Shown: positions 1 through 7,858 of the stretch, piece after piece
How positions within the stretch are numbered: position 1 is the first letter of the stretch
Layout: each line of letters opens with the position of its first letter
Source of the DNA: Kribbella turkmenica
GTDB lineage: Bacteria; Actinomycetota; Actinomycetes; Propionibacteriales; Kribbellaceae
DNA length: 41,854 nucleotides
Assembly: GCF_004348725.1 (NCBI RefSeq)
Contig: NZ_SMKR01000051.1
Location: forward strand, 1-41,854
Direction of reading: 5' to 3'
Translations under genes and position numbers: made by a program
The notes under the pieces: generated by a model
Seen by the model: the letters and a program-made list of their open reading frames with translations, nothing else
Told to the model about the DNA's origin: nothing
The model's database searches: none

Positions 1-139
1 TACTGTCGTTGAGGCCGTACACCATGACGAAGTCGGTGCGCAGATCGATCGACTCGTCGTACGGCGCCTGCTCCTGGAAGCCGGTCGCCTCCCGGTGCTT
101 GTCGGTGGTGCGGTCGTCTCCGGCGTTGCTGCTCGTCAT
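1..139 (-). CDS. Unidentified protein, N-terminal part only
   Basis: An open frame begins with ATG at 137-139 on the minus strand and runs off the left edge after about 46 codons. The visible N-terminus is hydrophilic (starts MTSSNAGDDRTTD) and reaches a segment reading DFVMVYGLND at the edge. A purine-rich GGAAGG-type ribosome binding site lies just upstream of the start. There is no signal peptide or membrane segment in the visible part. It lies downstream of the lysR gene on the same strand, separated by 111 bp. I do not recognise the family from this fragment and assign no function. Confidence 0.6.
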   Translation of the reverse strand, partial: MTSSNAGDDRTTDKHREATGFQEQAPYDESIDLRTDFVMVYGLNDS

Positions 140-250
140 ACGCCCTTCCCGTCTCCTCGACTGCCGTCAACCCTTGCCGCTCCCGGTCGGCGAACGCCAG
201 TACGGCGTCAGGAACTGGACAGTCACATCCTCGGAACCGTTGTCGGCGCC

Positions 251-1114
251 TCAGCGGGCGGCGTTCTGGAGGGCTTCGATCAGGGCGGTGGTGGCGGGCG
301 GGTCCGGCGGTTCGCCGTAGGTGACGGCGAAGAGCTGGCGGCGGTAGTTGGGCACCTCGGTGGCCTGGATGCCGGGGTGGCGGTGGGCCTGGAGGGCGAG
401 GCCGGGAATGGTGGCGACGCCGATGCCGGCGGCGACGAAGGCCTGGACGACGACGATCTCGTCGCTCAGCGACGCGATCCGCGGCGTGACGCCTTCCTGC
501 CGGCAGACGGTGACCAGTTCTTCCTGGCATCGTTCGCAGCCGCCGATCCACGCGGAGTCGCGGTGGTTGGCGATGCTGTCGTCGGGTTGCAGGCTGAGGA
601 GATAGATCGAGTCGTAGCCGACGTGGGTGAGGCGGAAGCCGTCCTGTTCTTGCGGGGCGTCGGCGTACCGGAAGATGAGGGCGACGTCGATCTCGCCGTG
701 CCGCAGCGACTGCAGGGCCTCGACGGGGTGGCGCTCGATCAGGTTCAGCTCGAGCGCCGGGTGGTCCTCGGCCAACGCGGTGGCCGCGCGCGGAACGAGC
801 GTGCTCAGCGCGGACGCGTTGGCGGCCAGCCGGACCCGGCCGGCCTGCAACCCGACGTGGGCGGCCAGTTCCGTGGTCGCCGCTTCGATGCGTCCGATGA
901 TCTCGGCTGCGCGGTTGGCGAGCAGTTCTCCTTCGGGAGTCAACCGGATGCCACGGCCGACACGCTGGACGAGCTTGACGCCGGTGGCCGCTTCCAGGCG
1001 GGACAGATGATGGCTCACCGACGGCTGGGAGTAGTGCAGCTCTCTGGCCGCTTCGGTCACGGACCCGTAGCGCGCCACCGTGGCGAGAACCTTGAGCTGG
1101 ACTGGGCTGAGCAT
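251..1114 (-). CDS. LysR-family transcriptional regulator
   Basis: This 287-residue protein has the usual LysR layout and length. An N-terminal winged helix-turn-helix (about residues 1-60, with SVTEAARELHYSQPSVSHHLSRLE as the helix region) is followed by a substrate-binding effector domain (about 90-285). It should act as a cytoplasmic one-component regulator that binds DNA and responds to a small ligand, which cannot be inferred from sequence. It is divergent from the dihydrofolate-reductase-like gene at 1209, the classic arrangement for a LysR regulator and its target, so control of that gene plus autoregulation is the first hypothesis. The start at 1114 is supported by a TATTCT -10 hexamer six bases upstream, which implies a leaderless mRNA. 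Confidence 0.93.
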   Translation of the reverse strand: MLSPVQLKVLATVARYGSVTEAARELHYSQPSVSHHLSRLEAATGVKLVQRVGRGIRLTPEGELLANRAAEIIGRIEAATTELAAHVGLQAGRVRLAANASALSTLVPRAATALAEDHPALELNLIERHPVEALQSLRHGEIDVALIFRYADAPQEQDGFRLTHVGYDSIYLLSLQPDDSIANHRDSAWIGGCERCQEELVTVCRQEGVTPRIASLSDEIVVVQAFVAAGIGVATIPGLALQAHRHPGIQATEVPNYRRQLFAVTYGEPPDPPATTALIEALQNAAR

Positions 1115-1120
1115 AAATCA

Positions 1121-1126
1121 AGAATA
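1121..1126 (-). promoter_or_regulatory. -10 element of lysR, leaderless
   Basis: On the minus strand the hexamer TATTCT ends six bases before the lysR ATG. In Actinobacteria a TANNNT hexamer 6-7 bases before the start codon marks a leaderless transcript. There is no Shine-Dalgarno sequence here, which agrees. Confidence 0.6.
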
Positions 1127-1208
1127 TCAATGTGTTCCTGGAGAAATTGGCATTAGACGTCATCTGTCGGCCGTTCCATGCTGGGTGCAAAGCCCACCAG
1201 GAGGAACG

Positions 1209-1859
1209 ATGAGCAAGCTCAAGTGCCATATCTCGATCTCGCTGGACGGTTACGTCGCCGGCCCGAACCAGAGCGTGCAGAACCCGCTCGGCGAGGGTGG
1301 CGAGAGCCTGCACGACTGGGTGGTCCCGCTGGCCACCTGGCGCGAGTCCCACGGCAAGGAAGGCGGCGAGGAGAACGAGAGCGCCCGGGTCGTCGAGGAG
1401 GTCCGGGAGAACATCGGTGCCGCGGTGATGGGCCGGGGCATGTTCGGCCCGATCGGCGGCGGCGACTGGAACGACGCCGAGGAGTGGAAGGGCTGGTGGG
1501 GCGACGACCCGCCGTACCACTATCCGGTGTTCGTCGTCACGCATCACCCGCGGGAGTCCGTGGAGATGGCCGGCGGTACGACGTACCACTTCGTCACCGA
1601 CGGGATCGAGTCCGCGCTCGACCAGGCGAAGAAGGCCGCCGGCGGCAAGGACGTGATGTTGTGGGGCGGCGGCAACGTCGTGCAGCAGTATCTGGCGGCG
1701 GGGTTGCTGGACGAGCTCGAGTTGCACGTCGTCCCGCTGCTGCTCGGCGGCGGTTCGCGCATCTTCGGTGAATCCGGGGCCGCGAACGTGCGGCTCGAAC
1801 AGGTGCGGGCCGTGGAGGCGCCCGGCGTCACCCACCTGAAGTACCGGGTCGTGAAGTGA
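1209..1859 (+). CDS. Dihydrofolate reductase family protein (RibD C-terminal fold)
   Basis: This 216-residue protein opens with MSKLKCHISISLDGYVAGP, the signature N-terminus of the DHFR-like / RibD C-terminal family. It continues with the glycine-rich nucleotide-binding segment (VMLWGGGNVVQQYLAAGLL) and the family C-terminal pattern ELHVVPLLLGGGSRIF. Members bind NADPH, but most have no known substrate; this is not the housekeeping folA enzyme. The start is fixed by AGGAGG seven bases upstream of the ATG at 1209; the frame is open further upstream but carries no better site. It is divergent from lysR and followed after 26 bp by the rarD-like gene on the same strand, so the two may be co-transcribed. 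Confidence 0.88.
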   Translation: MSKLKCHISISLDGYVAGPNQSVQNPLGEGGESLHDWVVPLATWRESHGKEGGEENESARVVEEVRENIGAAVMGRGMFGPIGGGDWNDAEEWKGWWGDDPPYHYPVFVVTHHPRESVEMAGGTTYHFVTDGIESALDQAKKAAGGKDVMLWGGGNVVQQYLAAGLLDELELHVVPLLLGGGSRIFGESGAANVRLEQVRAVEAPGVTHLKYRVVK

Positions 1860-1885
1860 GCTGACGAGACGGAGGGAGAACCCAG

Positions 1886-2845
1886 ATGCCTGCGCCTACC
1901 CCGACAGCCGGATCGCCGGTTCGGGTGCCCGGCTCGGACGAGCACGAGTCGATGAACCGAGGTCTGCTCTACGGTGCGGCGACGTACGGGATCTGGGGTC
2001 TGCTTCCGCTCTACTGGCGTCTGCTCGACAACGCCGGCGCGGTCGAAGTACTCGCGCACCGGTTCGTCTGGACGCTCGGGATCATCGCGTTGCTGCTCCG
2101 GGTACGGCCACGCGCCGGCTGGTGGCGGGAGCTCCGGCAGCGTCCGGCCGCGCTGAAGCTTCTCGCCGCGGCCGCGGTGATCATCGCCGTCAACTGGTAC
2201 CTCTACATCTGGGGCGTCAACCACGAGCGGGTGGTGGAGACGTCGCTCGGCTACTTCATCAGCCCGCTCATCACGGTTCTGGTCGGCGTCGTGCTGTTCC
2301 GCGAACGGCTGCGGCGACCACAGTGGTTCGCGCTCGGCCTGGCCGCGCTCGCGGTGGCGTGGCTGACGCTCGACTACGGACAGGTGCCGTGGGTGGCGGT
2401 CGGGCTGGCGCTCAGCTTCGCGGCGTACGGCGTCCTGAAGAAGAAGGCGGCCACCGGAGCAGTCGAAAGCCTCGCCGTCGAAGCGACGATCATCCTGCCG
2501 GTCGTCCTCGGCTACCTGGTCTGGCTGGACCTCGTCGGTCGCGCCACCTTCATCCACGCCGGCTGGACGACTACCCTCCTCCTCATCGCCGCCGGCCCCG
2601 CCACCGCGATTCCCCTCCTCTTCTTCGCCGGCGCGGTCACGCGGATCCCACTCACCTACCTGGGCCTGCTGCAGTACCTGACGCCGTCCGTCCAATTCGC
2701 CCTCGGCGTCTTCGTCTTCGCCGAACCCATGCCCCCCGAACGCCTGGCCGGCTTCGCCCTCATCTGGACCGCGCTCACGATCTTCACCGGCGAGAACCTG
2801 CACCACTTGAAAACCCTCCGGCGCAGGGCGCCCGTCACCCCGTGA
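1886..2845 (+). CDS. rarD: EamA-family transporter, RarD type
   Basis: This 319-residue integral membrane protein has about ten hydrophobic helices in two EamA halves. It shows RarD hallmarks: YGIWGLLPLYWRLL in helix 1, EVLAHRFVW, NWYLYIWGVN, VVETSLGYFISPL, and FFAGAVTRIPLTYLGLLQYL near the end. RarD proteins were named for chloramphenicol sensitivity and are presumed small-metabolite exporters; the substrate is unknown. The chosen ATG at 1886 has a GGAGGG site about 11 bases upstream. A second ATG at 1952 (MNRG) begins right at the first membrane helix and is a good alternative, because the first 22 residues are polar and not conserved in character. Confidence 0.9.
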   Translation: MPAPTPTAGSPVRVPGSDEHESMNRGLLYGAATYGIWGLLPLYWRLLDNAGAVEVLAHRFVWTLGIIALLLRVRPRAGWWRELRQRPAALKLLAAAAVIIAVNWYLYIWGVNHERVVETSLGYFISPLITVLVGVVLFRERLRRPQWFALGLAALAVAWLTLDYGQVPWVAVGLALSFAAYGVLKKKAATGAVESLAVEATIILPVVLGYLVWLDLVGRATFIHAGWTTTLLLIAAGPATAIPLLFFAGAVTRIPLTYLGLLQYLTPSVQFALGVFVFAEPMPPERLAGFALIWTALTIFTGENLHHLKTLRRRAPVTP

Positions 2846-2980
2846 CCACGACAGCACGAACGGGGGATGGGCGCCGGCGGAGCGGGTGAGGCTGCAGGGA
2901 GACCGTGCACCTGGCGTGCAGCCAGTATCCGGTATACGATCTGATGGTTGTATTGGTGCTGGATATAGTTGCTGTGTTGT

Positions 2981-3121
2981 GGAGGGGAGTATTCCTCTCG
3001 GGTGCGCGAGCCCCGGCGCCCCGACAGCGGCAGTGTCGTCATCACGGGAGGCCCGGGCGGCCGAACCGGTGCTGCCGGCCCGGGTGATCGCCGGCCGATC
3101 GCCCGGGCGGAAGAGACCTCC
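2981..3121 (+). promoter_or_regulatory. yybP-ykoY manganese riboswitch
   Basis: The 313-bp gap before the terC-type gene holds the conserved sequence elements of the yybP-ykoY riboswitch. GGGGAGTA (2984-2991) forms the L1 loop side, GTCGTCA (3035-3041) followed by TCACGGG gives the L3 side, and GAGACCTCC closes the aptamer. P1 forms between GGAGG (2981-2985) and CCTCC (3117-3121), and a P2-like hairpin CTCG/CGAG lies at 2997-3010. This class senses Mn2+ and is often found upstream of TerC/Alx/YkoY genes, exactly the context here. A TATAGT hexamer at 2964-2969 is a plausible -10, placing the aptamer at the start of the transcript. The terC ribosome site follows 27 bases after P1, so control could act on translation. 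The conserved motifs are seen; ligand and mechanism follow from the family. Confidence 0.82.
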
Positions 3122-3158
3122 GGGCCAAGCTGTTCATGCCGTCGTCCGGAGGTTCGCC

Positions 3159-4163
3159 ATGGTCTCTGTCATGCCCCCTGCCGTCTGGGTGCTCACGATC
3201 GCCGGATTGCTGGCGATCGTCGCATTCGACCTGATCGTGATCGCGCGGCGGGATCACTCGGTGACGATCAAGGACGCGACCCGGTGGGTGTTGTTCTACG
3301 TCGGCCTGGCGGGGATGTTCGCCGTGGGCTTGTTCCTGTTCGCGCCGGGGCCGAGGACGACCGGCGGCGAGTTCGTGGCGGGCTACATCACCGAGTACAG
3401 CCTGAGCGTGGACAACCTGTTCGTCTTCGTGATCATCATGGCCAGGTTCGCCGTTCCGGGTCTGGCGCAGGACAAGGTGCTCTACGTCGGCATCGTGGTG
3501 TCGATGGTGCTGCGCGCGGTCTTCATCCTGGCAGGCGCGGCGGCGATCGCGGCCGCGAGCTGGGTGTTCTACATCTTCGGCGCGTTCCTGGTGTACACCG
3601 CGGTCCGCCTGGCGCTCGAGGGGGACGACGGCGGCACAGACTTCCAGGAGAACGCCGTACTGCGGGGCATGCGCCGCATCCTTCCGCTGTCGCACGACTA
3701 CGACGGCGCGAAGCTGACGACGCGCGTCGACGGCCGGCGGATGGTGACGCCGCTGGTGATCGTGATCTCCGCGATCGGGATGGCGAACGTGATCTTCGCG
3801 CTTGACTCGATCCCGGCGATCTTCGGGCTCACCCAGGACGCCTACATCGTGCTGACCGCCAACGCGTTCGCGCTGATGGGCCTGCGGCAGTTGTACTTCC
3901 TCATCGGCGGGCTGCTGGAACGGATCATCTACCTGAACGTCGGGCTGTCGGTGATCCTCGCGTTCATCGGCGTGAAGCTGATCATCGAGGCCCTGCACGG
4001 TTCGCACATCGACGACATCGGCGCCATCCACCTGCCGCACATCGGCATCCTCACGTCGCTCGGTTGCATCGCCGGCACCTTGTTCCTCACCGCGGTTGCC
4101 AGTCTGGTCAAGTCGACGTACGACCGTCGCCGGGTCGAGGTCCGGGTCAGGCCGGAAGACTGA
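3159..4163 (+). CDS. TerC-family membrane protein, probable Mn2+ exporter
   Basis: This 334-residue polytopic membrane protein of the TerC/Alx family has about nine helices. The family motif EYSLSVDNLFVF near residue 75 carries the acidic intramembrane residues thought to handle the metal, and the pseudo-repeat partner IFALDSIPAIFG lies near residue 220. Related Alx and YkoY proteins export manganese or supply metal to secreted enzymes; older annotations say tellurium resistance. The ATG at 3159 has GGAGG (3148-3152) six bases upstream. Upstream in-frame codons run through the riboswitch and are not coding. The gene is therefore expected to be switched on by excess manganese. Its 3' end overlaps the convergent MFS gene by 17 bp. 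Confidence 0.9.
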   Translation: MVSVMPPAVWVLTIAGLLAIVAFDLIVIARRDHSVTIKDATRWVLFYVGLAGMFAVGLFLFAPGPRTTGGEFVAGYITEYSLSVDNLFVFVIIMARFAVPGLAQDKVLYVGIVVSMVLRAVFILAGAAAIAAASWVFYIFGAFLVYTAVRLALEGDDGGTDFQENAVLRGMRRILPLSHDYDGAKLTTRVDGRRMVTPLVIVISAIGMANVIFALDSIPAIFGLTQDAYIVLTANAFALMGLRQLYFLIGGLLERIIYLNVGLSVILAFIGVKLIIEALHGSHIDDIGAIHLPHIGILTSLGCIAGTLFLTAVASLVKSTYDRRRVEVRVRPED

Positions 4164-5394
4164 CGTCCTCGCGGGCCGGCCGCAGCCGCAGGTACAGCAG
4201 GGGGATCGGGGTGAGGATGAGGCCGGACACGAGCAGGGCCGCGCGCAGTGACGAGCGCCCGACCGCGCCGAGCGGGGGACCGCCGACGACCTGACCGATC
4301 GCGTTCGCCTGCGACACCATCGAAATCACCGTCGCGCGGGACCGCGAGTCGACGTGCCGGTTCAGCCACGCGGACTCGATCGGCCAGGACAGGGTGCCGG
4401 TGATCGTCCGCAGCCACATCGCGGCCAGCGCCGGCCAGAGGTGGTCGAGCAACGCGAACGCGATCACGCCGGCCACCTGCAGGAGGCTGAGCAGCGCGAG
4501 GATGCCGTTCGGATGCGCGGCGCTGAGCCGATCCGGCGACAGCCGGTTCAGGATCAGCGAGGTCACCAGCGACAGGAGCGTGCCGACCAGGGTGATCACC
4601 GCGAACCAGAAGGCCGGGTCCGACGTGCCGAAGGTCGTCGGGAAGTCGAACTCGAGGATCTTCACCGACCACAACCGGTCGAACGCCTCGCTGGACAGAC
4701 CGGAGATCAGGCTGATCAGCACCAGCATCCGTACGACGGGACGCCGCCGGGCGACCGCGAGTCCGTGCTTGAACGTCTGGCCCATCTGCCGGAACGTCTC
4801 GCGCTCGGCCTTCGGCGTCCGGTGGAAGTTGTCCTCGCGCATGAACGCGGCGAGCACCAGCGCCAGCAGGATCATCCCGGCGCCCGACAAGGTCAGCGGC
4901 AGCGGCAGGCTGACCAGTCCGAGCGCGCCGGCGCCGACGGTGCCGGCGATCGTCGCGAACAGACCGATCTGCTGACGGCGGACGAACACCGAGCCCGCCC
5001 GCTCGGCGCCGATCTCGTCGGTGATCCAGGCCTGGTCGGCGCCGGAGGTGAAGGTGAAGCCGACACCCCAGAGCACCTGTGCGGCCAGGATCGCCAGGAA
5101 GGCCGGCACGAGCCCCTGCAGCAGGAAGCCGGCGCCGATCAGGACGAAGCCGATGATGATGGACAGCCGGCGGCTGTACAGGTCGGCGACGATCCCGGTC
5201 GGCACCTCGAACAGGAAGCAGGCGAGCTCGAGAGTGGTCCCGACCAGGACCATCTGGAGCGGGTCCAGGCCGGCGTCGCGGACGTAGTACACCATGCTGA
5301 GCGTGAAGGTCAGCGCGGAGAAGAACGCCCAGGCGCCGTTGTAGGAGTAGTAGGTCCGGACCGGATCGGCCGACCGGAACGCGGGCAGAGACAT
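4147..5394 (-). CDS. MFS transporter
   Basis: This 415-residue major facilitator superfamily protein has about twelve predicted helices and a cytoplasmic loop near the middle (residues 190-215, NFHRTPKAERETFRQMGQ). The short loop after helix 2 carries the MFS motif-A-like segment GIVADLYSRR. There are no features pointing to a particular substrate; it is probably a proton-driven exporter of a small molecule. The start ATG at 5394 has GGGAG upstream at good spacing. It is convergent with the terC-type gene, and its upstream region faces the SDR gene with a 356-bp gap between them. Confidence 0.9.
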   Translation of the reverse strand: MSLPAFRSADPVRTYYSYNGAWAFFSALTFTLSMVYYVRDAGLDPLQMVLVGTTLELACFLFEVPTGIVADLYSRRLSIIIGFVLIGAGFLLQGLVPAFLAILAAQVLWGVGFTFTSGADQAWITDEIGAERAGSVFVRRQQIGLFATIAGTVGAGALGLVSLPLPLTLSGAGMILLALVLAAFMREDNFHRTPKAERETFRQMGQTFKHGLAVARRRPVVRMLVLISLISGLSSEAFDRLWSVKILEFDFPTTFGTSDPAFWFAVITLVGTLLSLVTSLILNRLSPDRLSAAHPNGILALLSLLQVAGVIAFALLDHLWPALAAMWLRTITGTLSWPIESAWLNRHVDSRSRATVISMVSQANAIGQVVGGPPLGAVGRSSLRAALLVSGLILTPIPLLYLRLRPAREDVSLPA

Positions 5395-5480
5395 CGTGAA
5401 TGCTCCCGGGAAGCGTGTGCGGACATGACGAAGCGCGACCCGGGCTACAGGTCAAACGCTTGACGTGACGCACGACGGCG

Positions 5481-5498
5481 GCGCACCCGCGGGTGCGC
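5481..5498. repeat. Perfect 18-bp palindrome upstream of the MFS gene
   Basis: GCGCACCC followed by GC and GGGTGCGC reads identically on both strands over 18 bases. It lies 87 bp upstream of the MFS start, within a 356-bp gene-free gap (5395-5750). It could be an operator or, as RNA, a hairpin. Apart from this palindrome and the direct repeat at 5640-5675, I see nothing in the gap. Confidence 0.5.
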
Positions 5499-5639
5499 GG
5501 CGGAGTGCGCTTTCAGGAGCGACGTTGCATGGCGTCAGGGTAGGGACGATCCGGCGAGTCCGCCTCCGATTTACCCGGCCACGAGTGGTGATCGGAGGTA
5601 CCATCGGTAGTGCCTGGCCCGGCCGTTCCCCCGTGATGG

Positions 5640-5675
5640 TCGGGTCAGGTTCTTCATCGTCGGGTCAGGTTCTTC
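5640..5675 (+). repeat. 16-bp direct repeat upstream of the SDR gene
   Basis: TCGGGTCAGGTTCTTC occurs at 5640-5655 and again at 5660-5675 with no mismatch. The period is 20 bp, close to two helical turns, and the pair ends about 75 bp before the SDR start. Same-face tandem sites suggest cooperative binding by a regulator, but no regulator gene is adjacent. Confidence 0.7.
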
Positions 5676-5750
5676 GCGCCCCGATGTAGAGGATCGCCGG
5701 CCGGCTCCGTCGCCCTTGAGACAGTCGGTACCGGCGAGAGGATCTGCATC

Positions 5751-6500
5751 ATGCTGCTCGAGAACAAGACCGCGATCGTGTACGGCGGCGGCGGCGCGAT
5801 GGGCGGTGCGATCGCCCGGTCATTCGCCGCCGAGGGCGCGACCGTCCACCTGGCCGGCCGGAGTCCGGCGAAGCTCGAGAAGGTCGCCGCGGACATCACC
5901 GCCGCCGGTGGTACCGCGTCCGTGGCCGTCGTCGACGCGTACGACGCCGACTCGGTGAACGAGCACGTGGCGTCGATCGCGGGCCGGATCGACATCGCGT
6001 TCAACGCGGTGAGCGTGCGGGTGAAGCAGGACGTCCCGCTGGTCGACCTCTCGGTCGACGAGTTCGTGCAGCCGGTCGAGGACGCGGCCCGGACCAACTT
6101 CGTCACCGCGACCGCCGTCGCCCGGCGGATGATCGAGCAGCGCGGCGGCGTACTGATGATGCTGTCCTCGTCGGCGGCCCGCGAGTCCGGTGCCGACTTC
6201 GAGATGGGCGGCTTCAGCCTGGCCTGCGCGTCGATCGAGTGTCTGGTCCGGACGATGGCCGGCGAGGTCGGCAAGTACGGCGTACGCGTCGTCGCTCTCC
6301 GCCCGAACTTCACCCCGGACACCCACCCCGAGTGGGACATCCCCGAGGACGGTCTCGACCACCTGCTCAAGGGCACGGCGCTCGGCCGCCTGCCGCGCAA
6401 GGCCGAGGTCGGTGCCACCGCCGCGTTCGCCGCCTCCGACCACGCCGGCCCGATCACCGGCGCCGTCCTCAACCTCTCGTGTGGTGCGGTGGTGGACTAG
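5751..6500 (+). CDS. Atypical short-chain dehydrogenase/reductase-like protein
   Basis: This 249-residue protein has the classical SDR fold length and a glycine-rich dinucleotide motif near the N-terminus (IVYGGGGAMGGAIA, residues 9-22). The serine-rich strand (MLSSSAAR, about 137-144) is also present. The active site is not canonical: where SDRs have Tyr-x-x-x-Lys, this protein reads Phe155-Ser-Leu-Ala-Cys159, so both the catalytic Tyr and Lys are absent. It may therefore bind a nucleotide without ordinary dehydrogenase chemistry, or use a different mechanism. An AGAGGA site lies upstream of the ATG. It stands alone: the MFS gene diverges upstream and the sugar transporter operon starts 360 bp downstream. 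Confidence 0.87.
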   Translation: MLLENKTAIVYGGGGAMGGAIARSFAAEGATVHLAGRSPAKLEKVAADITAAGGTASVAVVDAYDADSVNEHVASIAGRIDIAFNAVSVRVKQDVPLVDLSVDEFVQPVEDAARTNFVTATAVARRMIEQRGGVLMMLSSSAARESGADFEMGGFSLACASIECLVRTMAGEVGKYGVRVVALRPNFTPDTHPEWDIPEDGLDHLLKGTALGRLPRKAEVGATAAFAASDHAGPITGAVLNLSCGAVVD

Positions 6501-6697
6501 CGGCGTCGCCTCACCCCGGCATCCGGTGGGGGTTGACAGCGGTGTGCCCGGGCGGGTTGACTGCGACATAGTTCACTAAGGAAATAAAAGCGGTACGGAC
6601 CGGAGTCGGTGGCTCAGAACGACTCCGTCCGGGACTGCGGCCTGTCCGGATCCCGCGGGAAACCCGGCCGGGCCGGTTCGTGCTTCCTGCCGTTCGA

Positions 6698-6710
6698 TTG
6701 CCTTAGGCAA
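6698..6710. promoter_or_regulatory. Inverted repeat before the sugar ABC operon
   Basis: TTGCC-TTA-GGCAA lies in the 359-bp gap between the SDR gene and the first permease (6501-6859). Short dyads of this kind are typical of sugar-responsive operators, and this is the clearest one ahead of the operon. A more A/T-rich patch with TTGACT and a run of A residues lies around 6555-6590 and may hold a promoter. I see nothing else in the gap. Confidence 0.4.
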
Positions 6711-6859
6711 CGCGACGAAAGCCCTGTGGACAAAGGGATCTGAGCCGATCGGTCAAGGTCTGGTATCGGCCGGAGTGAGGCTCTTCCGCTGCCCGCGGTT
6801 GTGTGTCATCCTCCCGGAAGGACGACCCGAAATCCTATCGGATATTGGAAGGATGCGGA

Positions 6860-7858
6860 GTGAGCGCAACCCTGAAACCGGCCGCACCGCCGCCGGCTCC
6901 GGTACGGCGGGAGGCGGTGCAACCGACTCCGATTCCGCGCCCCAGCCGCCGGACCGCGGCCCGCCGCAGCCTGCGCCGGCACTGGCAGCTGTACCTGCTG
7001 GTCGTCGTACCGCTCGCGTACTTCGTGATTTTCAAGTACATCCCGATCGCGAACGCGGTGATCGCGTTCAAGAACTACACCCCTGTCAAGGGACCGTGGG
7101 GCAGCGACTGGGTCGGCTTGCGCAACTTCGAGCTGTTCTTCGCCAACCCGGTGTTCTGGACGCTGGTGAAGAACACCTTCATCCTCGCGGCCTACACCGT
7201 CCTGGCCAGCTTCCCGATTCCGATCATCCTGGCGATCGCGCTGAACGAGATCCGCAACGGCCGGTTCAAGAAGATCACCCAGCTGGTCACCTACGCGCCG
7301 TACTTCATCTCCACCGTCGTGGTGGTCTCGATGACGATCCTGGTGCTGTCACCGCGGCTCGGCTTCGTCAACGACGCGATCGGGCTGTTCGGTGTCCCGG
7401 CGGTCGACTTCCTCGGCAATCCGGACTACTTCCGGCACATCTACGTCTGGTCCGACGTCTGGCAGACCACCGGGTACTCCGCCGTCATCTACCTGGCCGC
7501 GCTCGCCGGCATCGACCCGGCGTTGCACGAGTCGGCCACGATCGACGGCGCCACCCGGTTGCAGCGGATCTGGCACGTCGACCTGCCCGGCATCATGCCG
7601 ACCGCGGTGATCATCCTGGTCCTCGGCGTCGGCAACATCATGTCGATCGGGTTCGAGAAAGCGTTCCTGCTGCAGAACCCGCTCAACCTCGCGCAGTCCG
7701 AGATCATCGCCACCTACGTCTACAAGACCGGTCTGCTGAACGGCGACTTCAGCATGGCGACCGCGATCGGGCTCTTCAACTCGGTGATCAACCTCTTCCT
7801 GCTGGTCGGCGTGAACTTCGCCGCCAAGCGCATCACCGGAAACGGACTCCGGTCATGA
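6860..7858 (+). CDS. Sugar ABC transporter permease (LplB-type)
   Basis: This 332-residue inner-membrane permease has a Pro/Arg-rich cytoplasmic N-terminus followed by six helices. The EAA loop that docks the ATPase is clear (ESATIDGATRLQRIWHVDLPGI, about residues 216-237). It is the long-N-terminus type that pairs with large lipoprotein binding proteins for oligosaccharides. The GTG at 6860 is chosen because GGAAGGA sits six bases upstream; upstream in-frame codons have no site. The stop overlaps the start of the next permease gene (ATGA), showing translational coupling. With genes to 12765 it forms an uptake operon. No ATPase gene is present, so a shared MsiK-type ATPase encoded elsewhere must energise it (inference). 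Confidence 0.92.
   Translation: MSATLKPAAPPPAPVRREAVQPTPIPRPSRRTAARRSLRRHWQLYLLVVVPLAYFVIFKYIPIANAVIAFKNYTPVKGPWGSDWVGLRNFELFFANPVFWTLVKNTFILAAYTVLASFPIPIILAIALNEIRNGRFKKITQLVTYAPYFISTVVVVSMTILVLSPRLGFVNDAIGLFGVPAVDFLGNPDYFRHIYVWSDVWQTTGYSAVIYLAALAGIDPALHESATIDGATRLQRIWHVDLPGIMPTAVIILVLGVGNIMSIGFEKAFLLQNPLNLAQSEIIATYVYKTGLLNGDFSMATAIGLFNSVINLFLLVGVNFAAKRITGNGLRS

Noticed and set aside
2886..3158. An N-terminal extension of the TerC protein by 91 codons.
   Set aside because: The sequence is the manganese riboswitch, and a GGAGG site supports the ATG at 3159.
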